Assembly: GCF_022095675.1 (NCBI RefSeq)
Contig: NZ_JAHYSG010000124.1
Coordinates: forward strand, 1 to 33,904
DNA length: 33,904 nt
Origin: Dactylosporangium sp. AC04546
Lineage (GTDB): Bacteria; Actinomycetota; Actinomycetes; Mycobacteriales; Micromonosporaceae
Reading direction: 5' to 3'
Shown: positions 29,051-33,904 of the stretch, piece by piece
Position numbering within the stretch: position 1 is the stretch's first letter
Layout: each line of letters begins with the position of its first letter
Made by a program: the position numbers and the translations under genes
The notes under the pieces: generated by a model
Told to the model about the DNA's origin: nothing
Databases searched by the model: none
What the model saw: only the letters and a program-made list of their open reading frames with translations

Positions 29051-29941
29051 TCACGAAGCGAGCGGACCCATCGCCGTGAAGTACGGGTCGAGCAGGCGGC
29101 GCGCGGTCGCCGAGTCGAGCAGGTCGCGCACCATGATGGCCTGGACGGCGCCGCTGAGCAGGTTCCACACCCCGCCGGCCCGGTCGCCCACCGGCACGCC
29201 GGAGCGGTCGAGGGCCTGGACCAGCAGCAGCTGGGCGGCGGCGCCGGAGCGGACCCGCCCGGCGAGGAAGACGGCCCAGGAGGCCGAGTGCACCGCGGGC
29301 GCCCAGTCGGACAGGCCGGGCCGCGCGCTGTCGGTGACCTTGTTCAGCTGCTGCATCTCGGCGCGGGTCAGCGAGCCGACGCGGGTGAGCAGCCGGCGCA
29401 CGTCGTCGCCCTGCGGGCCGAGGTCGTGCTCGCGCTCGGGCAGGGCGCGCATGGCGGCGGTCCACGGGGCGCTGAGCCGCCGGCGGGAGTCGTCGGAGAG
29501 CAGCTCACGCAGGTAGGCGGCCGCGGCGGCGTCGGAGAGCACGCCGGTGGCCCTGCTGGCGACCGGGCTCTGCCGCTGCCGCGGGGTGCGGGCGTGCGGC
29601 GCCGGCATGGCCTGCTGTGCCGGGCGCTTCCCCCAGGTCCAGTCCAGGATGTCGTAGCGCAGGCAGTGCAGCAGCCCGTCGAGCGTCCCGAGTGGCGCCC
29701 GCTCGATGACGGTCAGAGCGCCGGCGTCGGCAACGGCGGTCCGTCGCTCCTGGGCGGCGGCGTCGACGTCGCGCCAGAGATCGGCGCGGTCCCAGTCGTC
29801 GTCGGCGCGGGCAGCGGCGACCGCGTCGAGATCACTCTGCGTAAGCGAAAGTCCGTGCAGCAGCACGTCAGCCGCGGCCGATCCGCCCTGCAGACGGGAG
29901 AGGTCGAAGCCGAGAACGGGGGCGCTAACCAGGCTGTACAT
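29051..29941 (-). CDS. Hypothetical protein in the chemotaxis locus
   Basis: This 296-residue protein (from the ATG starting MYSLVSAPVLGFDLSRLQGG; an upstream GTG would add nine residues, and neither start has a clear Shine-Dalgarno site) has no membrane segment. Its N-terminal half is Asp/Ala-rich and helical (LTQSDLDAVAAARADDDWDR, CLRYDILDWTWGKRP). A charged linker and a second helical domain follow (SLTRAEMQQLNKVTDSARPG, LLDSATARRLLDPYFTAMGP). I recognise no family. Its position between mcp and cheB, on the same strand, suggests a motility or chemotaxis accessory role, but hairpins on both sides mean it may be a separate transcription unit. Confidence 0.75.
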   Translation of the reverse strand: MYSLVSAPVLGFDLSRLQGGSAAADVLLHGLSLTQSDLDAVAAARADDDWDRADLWRDVDAAAQERRTAVADAGALTVIERAPLGTLDGLLHCLRYDILDWTWGKRPAQQAMPAPHARTPRQRQSPVASRATGVLSDAAAAAYLRELLSDDSRRRLSAPWTAAMRALPEREHDLGPQGDDVRRLLTRVGSLTRAEMQQLNKVTDSARPGLSDWAPAVHSASWAVFLAGRVRSGAAAQLLLVQALDRSGVPVGDRAGGVWNLLSGAVQAIMVRDLLDSATARRLLDPYFTAMGPLAS

Positions 29942-29990
29942 GGCAACTAGTCTGCAACGCACCTGCACCCTGGTCTGTCCACCGAAGGGT

Positions 29991-30028
29991 CGGGGGTGAC
30001 ACCCTGCCGTAGCCCTGCGTCACCCCCG
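29991..30028 (-). terminator. Hairpin after the mcp gene
   Basis: CGGGGGTGAC and GTCACCCCCG form a 10-bp perfect stem with an 18-base loop, 22 bases after the mcp stop. It has no T-run, so it could be a weak terminator or an mRNA-stabilising structure. Confidence 0.5.
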
Positions 30029-30050
30029 GAGCGTAGTGCGACCGGCGGTC

Positions 30051-31592
30051 TCAGATCTTGAACCGCGCGACGAGCGACCGCATCTCGCTCGACATCCGCG
30101 ACAGGTCCGAGGCGGCGCGTTGCGCCTCCGTCACACTGCGTGACGTTCCCTGGGTCGCCGCGGCGACGGTCGAGACGTTCGTGGCGATCTCGGCGGAGCC
30201 GGTCGCGGCCTCGCTGACGCTGCGGTTCATCTCGTTCGTCGTCGCCGTCTGCTGCTCCACCGCGGAGGCGATGGTGAGCTGGTAGTCGTTGATCCGCGAG
30301 ATGATCTGGCTGATCTCGCCGATCGCCCCGACCGCGCCGGTGGTGTCGGCCTGGATCGCCTCGACCCGCCGGGAGATGTCCTCGGTCGCCCGGGCGGTCT
30401 CCTGCGCGAGCTCCTTGACCTCGTTGGCGACGACCGCGAAGCCCTTGCCCGCCTCGCCGGCCCGCGCCGCCTCGATGGTGGCGTTGAGCGCGAGGAGGTT
30501 GGTCTGCTCGGCGATCGAGGTGATCACCTTGACCACGTTGCCGATCTCGGTCGAGGACTCCCCCAGCCGGCTCACGGCCTGGTTGGTCGACTCGGCCGCC
30601 ATGACCGCCTGGGACGCGACCTTGGCCGCCTCGCTGGCGTTCTGCGCGATCTCGCGGATCGACACGCCCATCTCGTCGGCGCCGGCCGCCACGGTCTGCA
30701 CGTTGCGGGACACCTCCTCGGCCGCGGCCGCCACCACGTTGGCCTGGTCGCTGGCCTCGCCGGTGCCGGAGGCGATCTGCGCGCTGATGCCGGTGAGCTG
30801 GTTCGCCGACGTGGCCAGCGACGAGGCCGTCTGGTCCATCGTGTGCACCGTCGTGCGCATGCTGTCGGTGGCCTTGTTCAACGCCTCGGCCATCACGCCG
30901 ACCTCGTCGGTGCTGCGCACCGCGACCGTCGTGCTGAGGTCGCCGCCGGCGACCGCCCGGAGCACCTCCGCGACCCGCCGCAGCGGGCCGACCACCAGCG
31001 CGGTCACCCACAGGCCGATGCCGAACGCGGCCAGCAGGCCGATCACGGCGGCCAGGATCATGAGCATCCGGCTGTTCTCGTAGTCGTTCTCGGCGGTGGC
31101 CCGCCAGTGCTCGGCCTCTGCGATGTCCTGGTCCTGGAGGTGCCCGATCGCGTCGATGGCCTTCTGCAGCTGGGGCTGGCCCTTGGTCGACATGACGGTG
31201 ACGTAGCCCGCGACGTCGCCCTTGGCGATCGCCGCGTTGGCCTCGGTGTCGCGCACCTTGCGGTAGCCGTCGGCGCCCTGCTCGACGGCGGTCAGGTCGG
31301 CACCGCGGTCGGCGCCGGCGCCCGCGCGGTACCGCTGGATCGCCTCGGCCAGGCTCACGTCGGCGGCCTTCTGCTGGTCGGTGTTCAGGGCACCGAGGAT
31401 GTCCGAGATGCCCTGCCGCATGTCGGCCAGGGCCACGAACTGCCCGTTCTTGGCGGTGAACTGCCGCATGGTGTCGTTGGCCTTGCTCAGGGTGTTGAGC
31501 GCGGCGATCGTGATGAGGACGGTCACGACGGCACCGACGGCGACGGCCGAGATGACCTTCGCCCGCACGCTGCGGTTGGCGAACCAGCTCAT
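30051..31592 (-). CDS. Methyl-accepting chemotaxis protein
   Basis: The 513-residue receptor has a first membrane helix (about 11-33), a periplasmic/extracytoplasmic four-helix-type sensor (34-175; [20 protein letters not shown]), a second membrane helix (176-201), a HAMP domain ([20 protein letters not shown] onward) and a long cytoplasmic coiled coil. The conserved hairpin tip that binds CheA/CheW is at about 362-390 ([20 protein letters not shown]). Methylation-type Glu/Gln-Glu pairs flank it ([20 protein letters not shown]). The C-terminus stops at SLVARFKI with no NWETF-type tether for CheR/CheB. The ligand is unknown. It lies six bases after cheW. Confidence 0.96.
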   Translation of the reverse strand: MSWFANRSVRAKVISAVAVGAVVTVLITIAALNTLSKANDTMRQFTAKNGQFVALADMRQGISDILGALNTDQQKAADVSLAEAIQRYRAGAGADRGADLTAVEQGADGYRKVRDTEANAAIAKGDVAGYVTVMSTKGQPQLQKAIDAIGHLQDQDIAEAEHWRATAENDYENSRMLMILAAVIGLLAAFGIGLWVTALVVGPLRRVAEVLRAVAGGDLSTTVAVRSTDEVGVMAEALNKATDSMRTTVHTMDQTASSLATSANQLTGISAQIASGTGEASDQANVVAAAAEEVSRNVQTVAAGADEMGVSIREIAQNASEAAKVASQAVMAAESTNQAVSRLGESSTEIGNVVKVITSIAEQTNLLALNATIEAARAGEAGKGFAVVANEVKELAQETARATEDISRRVEAIQADTTGAVGAIGEISQIISRINDYQLTIASAVEQQTATTNEMNRSVSEAATGSAEIATNVSTVAAATQGTSRSVTEAQRAASDLSRMSSEMRSLVARFKI

Positions 31593-31598
31593 GATTGG

Positions 31599-32054
31599 CT
31601 ATTCCTCGCGGTTGGCGGAGCCGTGCGGGTTGGTGTTGACGGCCTTGTTGGTGTCCAGCGCGAGCATCAGCCGGCCGTCGAGCTTGAAGGCGCCGGTGAT
31701 GAGCTGGCGGCTCGGGCCGGTCAGCGTGTCCGGCGGCGGCTCGAAGGTGTCGTCCTGGAGCGTGACCACCTCACCGATGCGGTCGACGAGCAGCGACACC
31801 GACTCCTCGTCGGTCTTCACGATGACGTTCATCGCCGGCTCCGCGCTCTTGGTGCGCGGCGGCAGGCCGAGCTGCACCCGCAGGTCGACCGCGGCGATGA
31901 CCTGGCCCCGCAGGTTGAACAGCCCGCCGACGGACTCGGGGGCCAGCGGGACGGACGTGTACTGGTCGAAGGAGAGGACCTCCTGGACCTTGGCGACGTC
32001 GAGGCCGAAGAGCTGGTCGGCGACCTCGAAGGTGGCGTATTGACGGCTGGCCAT
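31599..32054 (-). CDS. cheW: Chemotaxis coupling protein CheW
   Basis: The 151-residue CheW domain bridges receptors to CheA. Landmarks are YATFEVADQLFGLDVAKVQE, ESVGGLFNLRGQVIAAVDLR and SLLVDRIGEVVTL. The ATG (MASRQYATFEV) lies two bases after the cheA stop; a longer frame running back into cheA was discarded. The order cheA-cheW-mcp is a natural signalling unit. Confidence 0.96.
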   Translation of the reverse strand: MASRQYATFEVADQLFGLDVAKVQEVLSFDQYTSVPLAPESVGGLFNLRGQVIAAVDLRVQLGLPPRTKSAEPAMNVIVKTDEESVSLLVDRIGEVVTLQDDTFEPPPDTLTGPSRQLITGAFKLDGRLMLALDTNKAVNTNPHGSANREE

Positions 32055-32056
32055 GG

Positions 32057-33904
32057 TCAGGCTCCGGCGGGCTGGTAGGAGGCGTACTCGGCCTCGTTGG
32101 CGCTCTGGTACGGGTCGTGCTGCTCGTAGGGGTCCATCTCGGTGTGGAACAGCGGGTCGGCGGCGAGGATGGCCCGCCGCACGTCGAGCAGCTCGGTGAC
32201 CCGCTGCTGGATGACCGCCGACCCGAGCAGGCCGTCGTCGCCGAAGTCGCGGCGCGAGTCGTCGAGGCCCTCCTCGACGATGTCGATGATCTTCTCCACG
32301 GCGAGCGCGACCGACCGGCCGTTCTCGGTGTAGACCACGACGGGTACCGTCGGGCCGGGCTCCGTCTCGTAGGCGCCGAGCAGGTGCGCGAGGCGCAGCA
32401 CGGGCAGGATCTGGTCGCGGTACTGCACGACCTCGCGGCTGCCGGTGCGCTCGATCCGCTCGACCGGGAACTCCTCGAGCCGGGTGACCATGTCGAGCGG
32501 GATCGCCACCCGCCGGTCGCCGACGCCCGCGATGAGCAGCCGGTCGGCGTTGTCCCCGCCGCGGCGCACGGTGGTGTCCGCGTCGGTCCGCTCGCCGCCG
32601 GCGGCGAGGTGCGCGCGCCGGGCGAGCGAGGCGACGTCGAGGATCAGCGCGACCCGGCCGTCGCCGAGCAGGGTGGCCCCGGCGTAGACCCCGATGTCCT
32701 TGAACCGCGACGTCAACGGCTTGACGACGACCTCCTCGGTGTTGAGGACGCGGTCGACGACGAGCCCGAACCGCTTGCCCTCGGCCTGCAGCACCGCGAC
32801 GTAGACGTCGGTGTCGTGCTCGCCGTCGCGGGCCAGGCCGAGCGTGTCGTCGAGGTACACGAGCGGCAGCAGCTTCCCGCGGAGCCGGTAGACCGGCGCG
32901 CCCATGGCGTGCTCGACCACCCGGCCGGACTGGCCGTCGAGGAAGACCAGCTCGTGGACGGCGACCTGCGGGATGACGTACCGCTCCTGCCCGCACTCGA
33001 TCGTGAGGGCCTGGATGATCGCCAGCGTCAGCGGGATCGTCAGCCGCCAGGTGGTGCCCTGGCCGACGACCGAGTCGACGTCGACCGCGCCGCCGATCCG
33101 CTCGATGTTGGTCTTCACCACGTCCATGCCGACGCCGCGGCCGGACACGTTGGTGACCGCCTTGGCGGTGGAGAAGCCAGGCTTGAAGACCAGGCCGAGG
33201 ATCTCCCGCCGGTCCATCGCGGCGAGCTGGTCGCGGGAGACGATGCCCTTCTCCACGGCGATCCGGGCGATCTTGTCCGGGTCGATGCCGGAGCCGTCGT
33301 CGCGGACCTCGACGATGACGTGGCCGCCCTCGTGGTACGCGCGCAGGGTCAGCGTGCCCTCGGCCGGCTTGCCGGCGGCGACCCGCTCCTCGGGCGTCTC
33401 GATGCCGTGGTCGACGGCGTTGCGGACGAGGTGGGTCAGCGGGTCCTTCACGGCCTCCAGCAGCGACCGGTCGAGCTCGGTCTCCTTGCCCTCCTGGGCG
33501 AGGCGGATCTGCTTGCCGAACGTCGAGGAGAGGTCGCGGACGACCCGGGGCAGCTTCGACCACAGGTGGTCGATGGCCTGCATGCGGGTCTTCATCACCG
33601 ACTCCTGCAGCTCGGAGGTGATGAGGTTGAGCCGCTGGCCGGTCCGGGTCATGCCGGGGTCGGAGACCGCGCCGATGGCGCGCACGAGCTGGTTGCGGGT
33701 CAGGACGAGCTCGCCGACGAGGTTCATCAGCTTGTCGAGCAGGTCGACGTCGACGCGGATCGACTGGTCGGCGACGCTGCGGCGGGAGGTGGCCTCCTCG
33801 GCGGGCTCCGGCGCGGACCGGGCGGGCGTGGGCTTCCCGGCGGGCGTGGGCTCCCCGGCGGGCGTGGGCTTCCCGGCGGGCGTGGGCTTCCCGGCGGGAA
33901 GCCC
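32057..33904 (-). CDS. cheA: Chemotaxis histidine kinase CheA (5' end outside window)
   Basis: The frame is open to the right edge, so the phosphotransfer and CheY-binding domains are not visible. Seen are a Pro-Thr-Pro-Ala-Gly-Lys repeat linker, the dimerisation domain (VDLLDKLMNLVGELVLTRNQ), and the kinase domain with HLVRNAVDHG (N box), DDGSGID (G1), FKPGFSTA (F) and SGRGVGMDVVK (G2). A CheW-like regulatory domain follows (about 150 residues from ALTIECGQERYVIPQVAVHE), then apparently a second CheW-like domain (RLLIAGVGDRRVAIPLDMVT, VVVYTENGRSVALAVEKIID). CheA phosphorylates CheY and CheB in response to receptors. The C-terminus ends with a Tyr/Glu/Gln-rich tail. Confidence 0.95.
   Translation of the reverse strand, partial: GLPAGKPTPAGKPTPAGEPTPAGKPTPARSAPEPAEEATSRRSVADQSIRVDVDLLDKLMNLVGELVLTRNQLVRAIGAVSDPGMTRTGQRLNLITSELQESVMKTRMQAIDHLWSKLPRVVRDLSSTFGKQIRLAQEGKETELDRSLLEAVKDPLTHLVRNAVDHGIETPEERVAAGKPAEGTLTLRAYHEGGHVIVEVRDDGSGIDPDKIARIAVEKGIVSRDQLAAMDRREILGLVFKPGFSTAKAVTNVSGRGVGMDVVKTNIERIGGAVDVDSVVGQGTTWRLTIPLTLAIIQALTIECGQERYVIPQVAVHELVFLDGQSGRVVEHAMGAPVYRLRGKLLPLVYLDDTLGLARDGEHDTDVYVAVLQAEGKRFGLVVDRVLNTEEVVVKPLTSRFKDIGVYAGATLLGDGRVALILDVASLARRAHLAAGGERTDADTTVRRGGDNADRLLIAGVGDRRVAIPLDMVTRLEEFPVERIERTGSREVVQYRDQILPVLRLAHLLGAYETEPGPTVPVVVYTENGRSVALAVEKIIDIVEEGLDDSRRDFGDDGLLGSAVIQQRVTELLDVRRAILAADPLFHTEMDPYEQHDPYQSANEAEYASYQPAGA
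33824..33895. repeat. Four 18-bp tandem repeats inside cheA
   Basis: The unit GGGCGTGGGCTTCCCGGC occurs four times head to tail (the second copy differs by one base) and encodes PTPAGK (one PTPAGE) on the minus strand. It lies in the flexible linker before the dimerisation domain; length variation here would be in frame. A partial unit runs on to the window edge. Confidence 0.95.

Noticed and set aside
33824..33895. Possible CRISPR-like repeats
   Set aside because: The 18-bp units are directly joined without spacers and are in frame within cheA; they encode a linker repeat.

Overview
The window is about 70% G+C, packed with GTG/ATG genes whose third codon positions are strongly G/C, and carries a complete-looking flagellar export/switch block together with a chemotaxis block. 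That combination points to a motile, high-GC actinobacterium; the aerial/zoospore-forming Micromonosporaceae (Actinoplanes, Dactylosporangium and relatives) are the best guess. The taxon is inference only, since no rRNA or marker gene is present.

Layout. 1-10.3 kb: flagellar switch and export genes, reading rightward as fliL (3' end only), fliM, fliN, fliO, fliP, fliQ, fliR, then flhA and a flhF-like gene. A two-gene cassette on the opposite strand (EAL-HDOD signalling protein followed by flhB) sits between fliR and flhA. 10.0-13.5 kb: small membrane/zinc-ribbon proteins, a 75-residue hypothetical, a geranylgeranyl-reductase-family flavoprotein and a divergent pair of small winged-helix regulators. 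13.6-15.3 kb: a GGDEF-EAL cyclic-di-GMP enzyme. 15.3-25.0 kb: carbohydrate genes: a trehalose-synthase-like GH13 enzyme with a divergent HTH protein, then a leftward operon of sugar-binding lipoprotein, two ABC permeases and a GH13 alpha-glucosidase, preceded by its LacI-family regulator. 25.1-33.9 kb: chemotaxis genes on the minus strand, in transcription order cheA (5' end outside the window), cheW, mcp, an unrecognised gene, then cheB, cheR, cheY, cheX, cheY, cheX.

How it works together. The left block builds the flagellar C-ring and the export gate (FliPQR-FlhB-FlhA). The right block senses ligands (MCP), signals through CheA/CheW to two CheY proteins, adapts with CheR/CheB, and probably dephosphorylates CheY-P with two CheX-type phosphatases. 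Two cyclic-di-GMP proteins lie in or next to the motility genes. Similar promoter-like elements (roughly CTYA, 16 bases, GCCGAT) precede fliM, the EAL-HDOD gene, flhA and cheB, suggesting a shared FliA/WhiG-type sigma factor.

Most interesting points: (i) two of these promoter elements lie exactly 7 bases before GTG codons lacking a usable ribosome-binding site, suggesting leaderless mRNAs; (ii) the FlhF homologue appears to have lost all its GTPase motifs; (iii) FliM lacks the usual N-terminal CheY-binding peptide although the chemotaxis set is full; (iv) flhB is inverted together with an EAL-HDOD gene; (v) CheA ends in two CheW-like domains; (vi) twin 11-bp palindromes 31 bp apart lie upstream of a small unrecognised ORF; (vii) a 75-bp element with 25-bp perfect inverted arms lies beside the chemotaxis operon.
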